This document shows, piece after piece, positions 25,275-32,555 of a DNA stretch of 44,119 bases; the stretch's first letter is position 1; every line of letters starts with the position of its first letter. Origin of the DNA: Candidatus Uhrbacteria bacterium (lineage in GTDB: Bacteria; Patescibacteriota; Patescibacteriia; UBA9934; GWF2-40-263). A program made the translations under genes and the position numbers. Below the pieces are notes generated by a model that worked only from the letters and a program-made list of their open reading frames with translations, was not told where the DNA came from and ran no database searches. Location of the stretch: contig JABMNY010000037.1 in assembly GCA_013204385.1 (NCBI GenBank), positions 1 through 44,119 on the forward strand. The letters run 5' to 3'.

Positions 25275-25303
25275 TTGATCTTTTTTTCTGGATCTTGTAT
25301 GAT
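25275..25303 (+). promoter_or_regulatory. Promoter of tRNA-Leu
   Basis: TTGATC (25275-25280), exactly 17 bases, TATGAT (25298-25303). The predicted start near 25310 is about 15 bases before the mature tRNA 5' end. Confidence 0.8.
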
Positions 25304-25324
25304 CCTCACGGAAAAAAGGGACAC

Positions 25325-25411
25325 GCGCGGGTGGTGAAATTGGTATACACGCCAGCTTGAGGGGCTGGTGGTCGCAAGACCGTGGAGGTTCAAGTCCTCT
25401 CTCGCGCACCA
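25325..25411 (+). tRNA. tRNA-Leu (anticodon GAG), CCA encoded
   Basis: 87 nt including encoded CCA. The acceptor stem is GCGCGGG/CTCGCGC with one G-T pair. The anticodon stem CCAGC/GCTGG encloses TTGAGGG, giving anticodon GAG (CUC/CUU codons). A long variable arm (GGTGGTCGCAAGACC region) marks a class II tRNA, and the T arm reads GGTTCAAGTC. The tRNA-Leu identity is consistent throughout. Confidence 0.97.
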
Positions 25412-25412
25412 C

Positions 25413-25441
25413 AAAAAACAGGCTCATTGAGCGTGTTTTTT
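25413..25441 (+). terminator. Rho-independent terminator after tRNA-Leu
   Basis: AAAAAACA (413-420) pairs with TGTTTTTT (434-441). An inner GCTC/GAGC stem has an ATT loop. It begins 2 bases after the CCA end. Confidence 0.9.
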
Positions 25442-25513
25442 GTTTGTGTAGAGAATTGACGAGAATCGTCCTTTTGATTACCCTGGCTCAGGCACATACA
25501 CGGAGGTGCATTC

Positions 25514-25939
25514 ATGGGCGATCTCGCAGGACTCATTCGAGCGGTTGACCACGTCGGTTTCCCCTCACATCATGACGACTGGATTGAGATCCAGGCTTTT
25601 TGGGAAAGTCTGGAAATGACATGTTCGATCAAAGAGATTGAGGATGAGGACTACGATCACGCGGGGAAGGGTCCTCGACTCCAAGTGTTCTCTGGAGCTC
25701 AACTTCTGGTCTCCTACTTCATCACGAATCTCCCGGCTGGAAGCATTCGGCGAAGCATGCGCTCGCAACATCTCGGATTGACCATGTGTCCCCCCGCACT
25801 CGACGCAGTACGTACGCATCCCAACTTCGATCGAGAGACCCCTTGGGGAATGAGCAATACCAGCATCTTCTTGCGTGGTCCCTACGGACTTCATGTCGAA
25901 CTCGTCACGACCGATCCCGGCTACCACGCCGACGCCTAG
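25514..25939 (+). CDS. VOC superfamily (glyoxalase/bleomycin-resistance fold) protein
   Basis: 141 residues, a single VOC module pair. A metal-ligand-type His in 'AVDHVGFPSH' (~11-20), another in 'SQHLGLTM', and a Glu in 'GPYGLHVELVTTDPG' near the end match the VOC strand pattern (H...H...E). The family includes glyoxalase I, dioxygenases and drug-binding proteins; the substrate is not evident. A strong GGAGGTG Shine-Dalgarno site sits 6-7 bases before the ATG, and the base composition is clearly richer in G+C than the neighbouring genes. It sits directly downstream of tRNA-Leu and has its own terminator. These points suggest lateral acquisition next to the tRNA gene. Confidence 0.8.
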   Translation: MGDLAGLIRAVDHVGFPSHHDDWIEIQAFWESLEMTCSIKEIEDEDYDHAGKGPRLQVFSGAQLLVSYFITNLPAGSIRRSMRSQHLGLTMCPPALDAVRTHPNFDRETPWGMSNTSIFLRGPYGLHVELVTTDPGYHADA

Positions 25940-25963
25940 CGCAATCTTGCGCTTTTTCTTTTT
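25938..25963 (+). terminator. Rho-independent terminator after the VOC gene
   Basis: AGCGCA/TGCGCT stem (938-943/948-953) with a 4-base loop, followed by TTTTTCTTTTT. It overlaps the stop codon. Confidence 0.85.
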
Positions 25964-25989
25964 GATAAGATTCTGTAGGGTGAAGAGGT

Positions 25990-27759
25990 ATGAAACTAAA
26001 ATTTCTTTCGTTTGCTTCAATTTTTGAGGGATTAAAACGCGTTATAGTGCGGTTTCCAATCACGATTGCGTTGTGTGTTGTGGGAACTTGCATTGGTATT
26101 GCATTAATCCATGATGAGAACAATCCAACCTATCTACGTCTGCTCATCACATTAGTACTTACGGTACCTTTATCCGTCGTCGTGACACTCTTTATCGAGG
26201 CGATGGGGTGGAGAAAAGAATGGTCTTGGTTTGGAGTGTTAGCGTTAATTGCTCTTATGTCGGGTTACTATACGTTCCTTCCTGAGATAGATTCACCCGA
26301 GGCTTTTACGTTTTATCTGCGACATGGAATGTGGGTTGCTGGATCTGTTCTGGCGGTAACGTTCATCCTTTTTGTGCGAGAGTCTGGTGTTCAGGCAGTA
26401 TTGCGATTTTGGGAATATGGTCGACGACTTCTATTTTCAACATTTTTAACATGGTTCTGGTCGCTCGCAATTCAATTTGGAATTTTTGCCGCATTGTTTG
26501 CAACGGATATGCTATTTGATTTAGAAATTCCGTCTGAGAGATATACTGAAATATGGGCCGTTATTCTTGGTCTCTTTGCCACAACATTCTTTCTCAGTCG
26601 ACTTCCTCGAAGCTCAGATGATTTGGAAAAAGCTTCATATCCGAAAGAGGTTCGATTATTTTCTCAGTTCGTTTTGGTTCCTTTGGTGCTGGTGTATTTT
26701 GTCATTCTCTATACGTACACAGCAAAGATTCTTTTCACAGGTGAGTGGCCACAGGGTCAACTTGCGTACATCATTCTTGGGTTTTCTGTGGTGGGATTAT
26801 TGACATACATTGCCCTCTATCCACTCCGCACACAGGTGAGCTGGATTCGCCATGCTGGGACGGCTTTGTGTATTGCCATGATCCCTCAAGCATTTATGCT
26901 TTTTTGGTCGCTTTGGTTTCGCGTTTCAGACTATGGAGTGACAGAGAATCGCTATTTTGTCTTCATTTTTGGTCTTTGGTTGATTGGTGTGAGTCTGTAT
27001 TTTCTTGTGAGTCGAGTAAAAGACCTCCGTTTGATTCCTGTGAGTGTAGTCCTCATTATTTTTGTGACATCCGTTGGTCCATGGGGCGCATTTTCAACAG
27101 CAATTCGTTCACAGGTGGGAAGACTTGAATCGATTCTGGAACAGAATGGTCGTTTTGAAGACGGGAAATATGTCGCCTCAGAGATTGAACTTTCAGATGA
27201 AGATATTTCTCAAGTAAGTGCTGTTTTAAATTTTCTTGAAGAGCGAAACGCGTTTAACTCCGTGCAAGTATGGTTAGATGAGAAGGTTGATTTTGCGGAA
27301 ATAAAAGACCGGAAGAGGGGTGAGTACTTTATGCAAGAAGGGTTTAAACTCTCTTACTCTACGCATGTTCCATCCTATACAAGGAGAATTAGTTGGGGAA
27401 GTTACAGAAGCGAGCTTGGAACAGTTGTGGGAGGGTATGAGTATGCATTTGCCTTCGAATCTAGAGGATCGACAACCCAAAGATTTAGAGTGGAAGGAAA
27501 AGATTTTTCAATCACATTGAATGATGGGTCGCAAGAAATAGAAATATCTCTAGACGGAAAGTTGCTCGGGTCCATTTCATTACGTGAGATTCTTCAGCAA
27601 GAAGCGGATGGAAGATTGAGCGATGAACAGCCTACTGTCCATGTTGAATCTGATCAATTTGAGAGTCTGTATGTCCTTGGTTCATTTTCTGCACGTGAAG
27701 AAGATGGAGAGATCAGTCTTAGTTCAACCACAGGAATGATTCTCTTGACCCTTAAGTAG
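25990..27759 (+). CDS. DUF4153-family polytopic membrane protein
   Basis: 589 residues. The first ~370 residues hold about 11 hydrophobic helices. The block 'SYPKEVRLFSQFVLVPLVLV' followed by 'FVILYTYTAKIL' and an 'EWPQGQ' turn is characteristic of DUF4153 proteins. The rest (~380-589) is a soluble, probably external, domain with 'ISQVSAVLNFLEERNAF' and several beta strands. The biochemical function of DUF4153 is not known. The start ATG has a GAAGAGG site directly before it. An extended -10 box (TGATAAGAT, 25963-25971) lies just upstream, overlapping the end of the VOC terminator. A strong hairpin terminator follows the stop. Confidence 0.85.
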   Translation: MKLKFLSFASIFEGLKRVIVRFPITIALCVVGTCIGIALIHDENNPTYLRLLITLVLTVPLSVVVTLFIEAMGWRKEWSWFGVLALIALMSGYYTFLPEIDSPEAFTFYLRHGMWVAGSVLAVTFILFVRESGVQAVLRFWEYGRRLLFSTFLTWFWSLAIQFGIFAALFATDMLFDLEIPSERYTEIWAVILGLFATTFFLSRLPRSSDDLEKASYPKEVRLFSQFVLVPLVLVYFVILYTYTAKILFTGEWPQGQLAYIILGFSVVGLLTYIALYPLRTQVSWIRHAGTALCIAMIPQAFMLFWSLWFRVSDYGVTENRYFVFIFGLWLIGVSLYFLVSRVKDLRLIPVSVVLIIFVTSVGPWGAFSTAIRSQVGRLESILEQNGRFEDGKYVASEIELSDEDISQVSAVLNFLEERNAFNSVQVWLDEKVDFAEIKDRKRGEYFMQEGFKLSYSTHVPSYTRRISWGSYRSELGTVVGGYEYAFAFESRGSTTQRFRVEGKDFSITLNDGSQEIEISLDGKLLGSISLREILQQEADGRLSDEQPTVHVESDQFESLYVLGSFSAREEDGEISLSSTTGMILLTLK

Positions 27760-27773
27760 GCAGAGGAGGGTAC

Positions 27774-27804
27774 AAAAAACACCAGGAAAATCCTGGTGTT
27801 TTTT
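27774..27804. terminator. Bidirectional terminator between the DUF4153 gene and tRNA-Val
   Basis: A perfect stem AAAAACACCAGGA/TCCTGGTGTTTTT has an AAA loop, with A-runs and T-runs on either side. It works for the plus-strand gene and, from the other side, for the minus-strand tRNA-Val, whose CCA end touches it. Confidence 0.93.
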
Positions 27805-27880
27805 GGTGGGCGTTGAGGGGCTCGAACCCCCGGCCTTCTCGGTGTAAACGAGACGCTCTAACCAACTGAGCTAAACGCCC
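27804..27880 (-). tRNA. tRNA-Val (anticodon TAC), CCA encoded
   Basis: 77 nt with encoded CCA. The acceptor stem is GGGCGTT/AACGCCC with discriminator A, and the D arm is GCTC..GAGC. The anticodon stem TCTCG/CGAGA encloses TTTACAC, giving anticodon TAC. The T arm is GGGGGTTCGAGCCCC. All arms pair well. Confidence 0.97.
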
Positions 27881-27964
27881 TTATGAAGTAACCAATCCCG
27901 ACGCTCCACAAAGTGGAGGTCGGGACCCCGACACCGTAGGTCGTCGGGGCTGAGCTAAACGCCC
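27866..27964 (-). repeat. 15-bp duplication of the tRNA-Val 5' end flanking two GC-rich hairpins
   Basis: The first 15 nt of tRNA-Val (27880-27866 on minus) recur exactly at 27964-27950. The 69 bp between them contain two strong hairpins. One is 896-925 (TCCCGAC/GTCGGGA outer, CTCCAC/GTGGAG inner, AAA loop). The other is 926-949 (CCCCGAC/GTCGGGG outer, ACC/GGT inner). The truncated tRNA copy cannot form a tRNA. The remainder of the 27881-28048 gap holds no gene. Confidence 0.85.
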
Positions 27965-28048
27965 ATAACCATCCAAAAGATGGATGCCTGCAAATGCTAT
28001 CGAATTTTGTATGTCTTGGCAAGTGTTGTGTGATAAACTGAAAGAACT

Positions 28049-28300
28049 ATGTCTCCATTCATTCGAATACCGCTTGGGTTTGCCATTATGGTTGTAGGTT
28101 TTCTCATGGTGAAAAATACAAACGTAGTCATCTCCTGGTTTGGTCGCGTTCCGTTTGCTGAGGATAAATTTGGTTCTGGAGGATCCATTTTTTTCTACAA
28201 ACTCTTAGGGGTTTTTGTCTCTTTTCTAGGAATAGCGATCGCCACGAATGTTATTTCTGGAATTCTTGAGGACCTTGCTGGACTTCTTACCCATTCTTAA
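28049..28300 (+). CDS. Small hypothetical membrane protein (two TM helices)
   Basis: 83 residues. Two hydrophobic segments, ~6-21 ('IPLGFAIMVVGFLMV') and ~50-70 ('YKLLGVFVSFLGIAIATNVI'), are joined by a polar loop with 'WFGRVPFAEDKFGSGGS'. This is a recurrent type of small inner-membrane protein, but no function can be named. A TAAACT -10-like box (28034-28039) lies 9 bases before the ATG, the leaderless spacing seen elsewhere here. The -35 region is weak. Confidence 0.7.
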   Translation: MSPFIRIPLGFAIMVVGFLMVKNTNVVISWFGRVPFAEDKFGSGGSIFFYKLLGVFVSFLGIAIATNVISGILEDLAGLLTHS

Positions 28301-28323
28301 TTCCCATTTTTGAGCAGTGTCGC

Positions 28324-28352
28324 TTGATTTGCATGAGGGTCTTTGCTATGGT
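28324..28352 (+). promoter_or_regulatory. Promoter for the membrane protein-yraN unit
   Basis: TTGATT (28324-28329), 17-base spacer, TATGGT (28347-28352). The start near 28359 excludes the in-frame ATG at 28343 and supports the ATG at 28385. Confidence 0.65.
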
Positions 28353-28384
28353 TTGCGCAAATTCCTCTCATTTCATTTTATTGT

Positions 28385-28810
28385 ATGTCATCACTCTTTC
28401 TTCCGTCCTATTGGTTAACCATGAGTGCTCCTGAAGTCGATGGACTTATTGGGACGATTATCCTTGTCTTGTTTGTTGTGCTGTTTGTTCTCGGAATCGT
28501 TGGTCGTATTGTTGCTTCTCGAAAAGAGGAAGATCGATATAAGCGGGAAGTGGGGAATCGTATCTCGACACTTCTTGTGACGATGGGCTTTTTAGGAATT
28601 GTTCTTTTCTTTTTCAGTTTCGAACAGATTGAGCTTTTTGGAGCGAGGTTTTGGTATCCTACGTGGGTGATCGGTATGCTTGTATGGGTTCATTTCATTG
28701 TGCGCTATGTAAGACGAGATATCCCTGCAAAGAAAATGCGCTCTCAGCTCTTAAAGGAAAAAGCAAAGTATCTTCCAAAAGCTAAACAGAAAAAGAAACG
28801 TCGACGCTAG
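28385..28810 (+). CDS. Hypothetical membrane protein with basic C-terminal tail
   Basis: 141 residues from the ATG at 28385; another possible start is the ATG at 28421 (MSAPEVDG). Three hydrophobic helices are visible: 'IGTIILVLFVVLFVLGIVG', 'LLVTMGFLGIVLFFFSF' and 'WVIGMLVWVHFIVRYV'. The C-terminus is strikingly basic (KAKQKKKRRR), suggesting contact with nucleic acid or phospholipid at the cytoplasmic face. Family not recognised. yraN starts 1 base after its stop, so they are cotranscribed. Confidence 0.7.
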   Translation: MSSLFLPSYWLTMSAPEVDGLIGTIILVLFVVLFVLGIVGRIVASRKEEDRYKREVGNRISTLLVTMGFLGIVLFFFSFEQIELFGARFWYPTWVIGMLVWVHFIVRYVRRDIPAKKMRSQLLKEKAKYLPKAKQKKKRRR

Positions 28811-28811
28811 T

Positions 28812-29183
28812 ATGGATGCAAGGAGGAAGTTTGGAAATTTTGGAGAGAAACTCGCTGCAAACTTTTTGGTCTCACAGGGATTCATTTTGAGAGAGGTGCA
28901 GTATCGACAATCATTTGGAGAAATCGACCTTATTTGCCAAGATGGTGATGAGGTCGTTTTTGTTGAGGTGAAAACACGAAACAGTCAGGCTTCTGGCTAC
29001 CCAGAGGAATCCGTGACAGAAAAAAAGATTCAACATCTGATACGAGTTGCAGAACACTATCTTCTCTCTCATCGTCTTACAGAATCTGCGTGGCGGATTG
29101 ATGTGGTGGCAATTGAGTGCCACGCTAAACCACCTCTCATTACACATTTTAAAAACATTGACATTCCTGAGATTCTTTGGTAG
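28812..29183 (+). CDS. yraN: YraN family protein (UPF0102, endonuclease-like fold)
   Basis: 123 residues, standard length. The conserved order is present: 'NFGEKLAANFLVSQGFILRE' at the N-terminus, then 'FGEIDLICQDGDEVVFVEVK' with the GEID Asp and the EVK Glu/Lys of the PD-(D/E)XK-like active centre, then 'TEKKIQHLIRVAEHYL' and 'AWRIDVVAIE'. The fold resembles Holliday-junction resolvases of archaea, but its biological substrate is not settled. It follows the small membrane gene with a 1-base gap. Palindromic repeat copy 3 lies between its stop and nusA. Confidence 0.93.
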   Translation: MDARRKFGNFGEKLAANFLVSQGFILREVQYRQSFGEIDLICQDGDEVVFVEVKTRNSQASGYPEESVTEKKIQHLIRVAEHYLLSHRLTESAWRIDVVAIECHAKPPLITHFKNIDIPEILW

Positions 29184-29228
29184 CGTTGAGGAGCTGAACC
29201 TGTCGATTGACGGGTTCATTTGTTAATA

Positions 29229-29356
29229 GAGACCTCAGCAAAAGTGCGTCTTTTCGTCTCACAGGCGCCCGCTGATCCAGTTCTCCCTACGTTTGAGTAG
29301 GGTTCACAGTCTCAGCAGCCCGTTCAACGAAAATCCATCACTTTTTCAGAAGTCTC
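29229..29356 (+). repeat. Palindromic repeat element, copy 3
   Basis: 128 bp between yraN and nusA, same direction as both. The outer stem is GAGAC/GTCTC as in copy 1. The core is almost identical to copy 2 except for three G-to-A changes and TTTC to TCTC at the 5' arm. The four bases AATA occur directly outside both ends, a possible target-site duplication. No separate promoter was found between it and nusA, so it is probably transcribed within this operon, with its end 12 bases before the nusA ATG. Confidence 0.93.
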
Positions 29357-29368
29357 AATAGAATATCT

Positions 29369-30724
29369 ATGTCATCAGCCATTGAACAAGCCATTCGCCA
29401 AATTTGTGAAGAAAAAGGTCTCGCATTTGAGTCCGTGATTGATGCAATTCAATCAGCTCTTGCTGCCGCCTATCGAAAAGATTTTGGTGATAAGAACAGT
29501 AATATTGAAGTCGAGTTTGATCCAGCAACGGCGGAGTCACGTATTTTTGATATAAAAACCGTTGTTGAGGATATTGATCTCGAGGAACTTGAGAAACTTG
29601 AAGTAGAACGTCGTGAACGTGCGGAAGCAATCGCAACACAAATTGAAGAAGCTCGAAAAAAAGGAGAGCGACTTCCTGCTATTTCACTCGATGAAGAAAT
29701 GGGGCAGCGGTATAACCCAAAAACAGACATCATGGTTTCTGAGGCGCAAGTCCTCAAAATGGGGTCAAAAATTGGAGACATTATTCGAACCGAAATGCCA
29801 ACTCCAGGAGAATTTGGACGGATGGCAGCCATGACCGCAAAGCAAGTGATTACACAGAAGCTCCGTGAAGCGGAGCGTGAAGTTATTTTTAGTGAGTTTA
29901 AAGAACACGAAGGGACGATCATGAGCGGAACCGTTCAGCGTCGTGAGGGTCGTATTGTTCTTGTGGACATCGGCCGTACGACAGCTGTGATGCGCTCAGA
30001 AGATCAAATTCCAACGGAGCGCTACAATACAGGAGATCGAATTAAAGTATTTGTCCGCTTAGTGGGTCTTACGACAAAAGGTCCGGAAATTCTTGTTTCA
30101 CGTACAGCCGAGGAAATGGTGCAATCTCTGTTTGAATTCGAGATTCCTGAAATTGGAGAAGGACTTGTTCAAATAAAGGGAATCGCTCGTGAAGCAGGTT
30201 CTCGATCAAAAGTTGCGGTCTCTACATCAGATGGCAATATTGATCCTATTGGAGCATGTATTGGTCAACGTGGTTCGCGCATTCAAACAATCATTGCAGA
30301 GCTTGGAGGAGAGAAGATTGATATTGTTGAATGGAGTGAAGATCCATCAGAATTTATTAGCAATGCGCTTTCTCCTGCGAAGATCACAAAATTAGAATTG
30401 CACACAGAAGATAAAGCCGCTTTTGTGAAAGTAAAAGAAGATCAGCTTTCTCTGGCGATCGGGAAAGGAGGACAGAATGTTCGTCTTGCAGCCAAGATTA
30501 CTGGATGGAAGATTAATATTTCTGGAGATGAAGAATTACAAGAAGAAGTTGCTGAAGCTGAATTACCTGCGTCAGGGGAACTTTCCAAACCTGTGGAAGA
30601 ACCAGTGCTTGAAGTGGATGCAACCCCTGCAGTTCCTGGTGAATCACCGATTGAAGTTTTAGAAGCATCAACAGAGGTCGTTGCAGATGAGACAGAAGTA
30701 TTAACTGAAGAAACTGAAAACTAA
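29369..30724 (+). CDS. nusA: Transcription termination/antitermination factor NusA
   Basis: 451 residues. The NusA N-terminal RNA-polymerase-binding domain (~1-125) opens with 'AIRQICEEKGLAFESVIDAI' and has 'AYRKDFGDKNSNIEVEFD'. An S1 domain ('GTVQRREGRIVLVDIGRTTA', ~185-255) is followed by two KH domains ('DPIGACIGQRGSRIQTIIAE' and 'LSLAIGKGGQNVRLAAKITG'). The C-terminal ~60 residues are acidic and low complexity, in place of the usual AR repeats. NusA modulates pausing, termination and antitermination by binding RNA polymerase and nascent RNA. rimP, the usual upstream neighbour, is absent here. yidC begins 5 bases after the stop. Confidence 0.97.
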   Translation: MSSAIEQAIRQICEEKGLAFESVIDAIQSALAAAYRKDFGDKNSNIEVEFDPATAESRIFDIKTVVEDIDLEELEKLEVERRERAEAIATQIEEARKKGERLPAISLDEEMGQRYNPKTDIMVSEAQVLKMGSKIGDIIRTEMPTPGEFGRMAAMTAKQVITQKLREAEREVIFSEFKEHEGTIMSGTVQRREGRIVLVDIGRTTAVMRSEDQIPTERYNTGDRIKVFVRLVGLTTKGPEILVSRTAEEMVQSLFEFEIPEIGEGLVQIKGIAREAGSRSKVAVSTSDGNIDPIGACIGQRGSRIQTIIAELGGEKIDIVEWSEDPSEFISNALSPAKITKLELHTEDKAAFVKVKEDQLSLAIGKGGQNVRLAAKITGWKINISGDEELQEEVAEAELPASGELSKPVEEPVLEVDATPAVPGESPIEVLEASTEVVADETEVLTEETEN

Positions 30725-30729
30725 ACTCT

Positions 30730-31464
30730 ATGGGGGATTTATTTCATAATGCGCTGTACGTTCCAATTTTTAACCTCTTGGTGTTTTTCTATAACATTTT
30801 TGGAGGAGTTGATATCGGATTCGCCATTATTGCGTTGACCATTGTTATCAAGCTGATCCTCTGGCCATTCATGAGCAAATCGCTCAAATCGCAGAAAGCA
30901 CTTCAAGAGCTTCAGCCAAAAATAGAAGAGCTTAAAGTAACGCATGCAGATGATAAGGAGGGATTGGCAAAGGCCATGATGGAGTTGTATCAAGCGGAGA
31001 AGGTGAATCCACTTGCGTCGTGTCTTCCGTTACTCATTCAACTTCCAATTCTCATTGCACTCTATCAAGTATTGCTTGCAGGATTTGGATCAGAGACACT
31101 TGGTGAGCTTTACGGATTCATTCCAAATCCCGGAGAAATAAATCATATATTCTTTGGGGTGATCGATCTTTCTGTACCAAGTCTTTACCTGGCTGTATTG
31201 GCTGGGTACTTCCAGTTCATGCAGACACGTATGCTCATGCATCGTCGTCCACCCGCTCAAGTAAAGGGGAAGAAGGGATCAAAGGATGAAACAATGCTCG
31301 CGAGCATGAATAAATCCATGCTCATGTTCATGCCAGCGATTACCGTCGTGATTGGAGCAACACTTCCTGCAGGACTCACACTTTACTGGGTCACGGTGAA
31401 TATCGTTTCAATCTTGCAACAACAGTTCGTGTTTTCAAAAATAACTCCTGCGAAAGCAGAATAA
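30730..31464 (+). CDS. yidC: YidC/Oxa1 family membrane protein insertase
   Basis: 244 residues, the short form without the large periplasmic domain of Escherichia coli YidC. The conserved domain runs from ~15 ('FNLLVFFYNIFGGVDIGFAI') through 'IVIKLILWPFMSKSLKSQKA' with a cytoplasmic helical hairpin. 'NPLASCLPLLIQLPILIALY', 'YLAVLAGYFQFMQTRMLM' and 'LPAGLTLYWVTVNIVSILQQ' follow. It inserts membrane proteins, alone or with SecYEG. Translation of nusA and yidC is probably coupled, and a strong hairpin terminator overlaps the stop codon. In many bacteria yidC lies near rnpA and rpmH; here it lies with nusA. Confidence 0.96.
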   Translation: MGDLFHNALYVPIFNLLVFFYNIFGGVDIGFAIIALTIVIKLILWPFMSKSLKSQKALQELQPKIEELKVTHADDKEGLAKAMMELYQAEKVNPLASCLPLLIQLPILIALYQVLLAGFGSETLGELYGFIPNPGEINHIFFGVIDLSVPSLYLAVLAGYFQFMQTRMLMHRRPPAQVKGKKGSKDETMLASMNKSMLMFMPAITVVIGATLPAGLTLYWVTVNIVSILQQQFVFSKITPAKAE

Positions 31465-31500
31465 TAAAACACCCTCCCTTGTGGAGGGTGTTTTATTATT
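31463..31500 (+). terminator. Rho-independent terminator after yidC
   Basis: A perfect stem AATAAAACACCCTCC/GGAGGGTGTTTTATT (463-477/483-497) with a 5-base loop follows the yidC stop, with T-runs beyond the stem. Confidence 0.93.
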
Positions 31501-31548
31501 GGAGAGGTCTCATTGGTTTGAATGGGGAATCAGGATTTTGTACAGAAC

Positions 31549-31576
31549 TTGACAGGGGATTTAGGTCTGTTACTAT
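31549..31576 (+). promoter_or_regulatory. Promoter of the SPFH/NAD-kinase-like cassette
   Basis: TTGACA (31549-31554), 16-base spacer, TACTAT (31571-31576). The predicted start near 31583 gives a ~100-nt leader before the ATG at 31680, much longer than typical for this window. Confidence 0.7.
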
Positions 31577-31679
31577 GTGTGCATAATACACTAACAGTAG
31601 GGAACTGAGTTTCTCTATCTGGTCGCGAGATTTCCTTGTGACTGGATTCAAGCAACTGAGTGTTCCACCTGGAGTCATT

Positions 31680-32552
31680 ATGACCACTTCACGCCTCCCA
31701 TTCGGATTCTACAAGCCCACCCCGACCGACCACGTGGTCAAGTATCGTGGAGGGAAGATGGTTGCCTCTGGCACCGGTGTCTTGTTTTTGATCACGCCGT
31801 GGCACACCTTCGCACGTGTTCCGACGACCGTGCAGACCATTCCCGTGAGCTTCACTGAACTCACGTCTGATCGTCTGGGTGTCTTCGTTCAAGGTGAGAT
31901 TCACATCCGCCTGGACGTGGAAGCCATGCTCACTCGGCACGACTTCTCCGTTGATCCCTGGACAGGGATTTGGATGAGCGATGATCCGACGCGCCTCACC
32001 GAAGACGCTGGAAAGGCACTGCAGGGGTATGTACGCGCGCTCATCAAAGACCGGACGCTCGAAGAAGTCATTGTGGCCGCCAGTGATCTGGAGACCGAAG
32101 TGCTCTCTGCAATCGCTGTCAACGACGTACGTCTCGCCAAGCTCGGCATGCGTCTGGAGGGACTTTTCATTACCTCCGTGAAGCCCGAGAATCGTCAGCT
32201 TTCCGCAGCCATCGAGGCAAAGAAGCGGGAAGAAATGCTCGCAGGCGCTGACAAGGCAGTCAGTGCACGTCGCATGGATGCCGCCTCAAGTGAGCGTGAG
32301 CTCAAGCAGTACGAAGCGGAGACGGCGCGAGCGATGGAGGAAACCCGTACGGCACTCATCGAGATTCGCAACCGCAACGTGATCGCGGAAGCGGTCGCGG
32401 ACGCGGACGCAGCAGCGAAGAAGCTCGAGCCGTATCGCGACGTTGACCCAGCGGTCTTGTTGGCTCTTGCCATCGAGAAGATGGCTGTGGCAGGTGTGGG
32501 CGAGTTCAACCTCACCTCGGACCTGTTGAGTGCGCTTCGGCGCAAGGAGTAG
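31680..32552 (+). CDS. SPFH/Band-7-domain (flotillin/prohibitin-like) protein
   Basis: 290 residues from the ATG at 31680, chosen because GGAG sits 5 bases upstream; a GTG at 31638 would add 14 residues. The SPFH-like region (~15-190) includes 'ITPWHTFARVPTTVQTIPVS', 'VQGEIHIRLDVEAML', 'GKALQGYVRALIKDRTLEEV', 'AINDVRLAKLGM'-like positions and 'GLFITSVKPE'. A charged coiled coil (~195-250) and an Ala-rich end ('DPAVLLALAIEKMAVAGVGE') follow. SPFH proteins oligomerise at membranes and organise proteins or lipids. No TM helix is evident. It forms a two-gene cassette with a NAD-kinase-like gene 4 bases downstream. G+C and codon use are clearly higher than in the flanking genes. Confidence 0.82.
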   Translation: MTTSRLPFGFYKPTPTDHVVKYRGGKMVASGTGVLFLITPWHTFARVPTTVQTIPVSFTELTSDRLGVFVQGEIHIRLDVEAMLTRHDFSVDPWTGIWMSDDPTRLTEDAGKALQGYVRALIKDRTLEEVIVAASDLETEVLSAIAVNDVRLAKLGMRLEGLFITSVKPENRQLSAAIEAKKREEMLAGADKAVSARRMDAASSERELKQYEAETARAMEETRTALIEIRNRNVIAEAVADADAAAKKLEPYRDVDPAVLLALAIEKMAVAGVGEFNLTSDLLSALRRKE

Positions 32553-32555
32553 TGT

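Noticed and set aside
27866-27964. A second tRNA-Val gene upstream of the first
   Set aside because: Only the first 15 bases are duplicated; no anticodon or T arm follows, only the two hairpins.
28343-28384. ATG at 28343 for the hypothetical membrane protein
   Set aside because: It lies at the -10 box of a good promoter, so it would not be in the mRNA.
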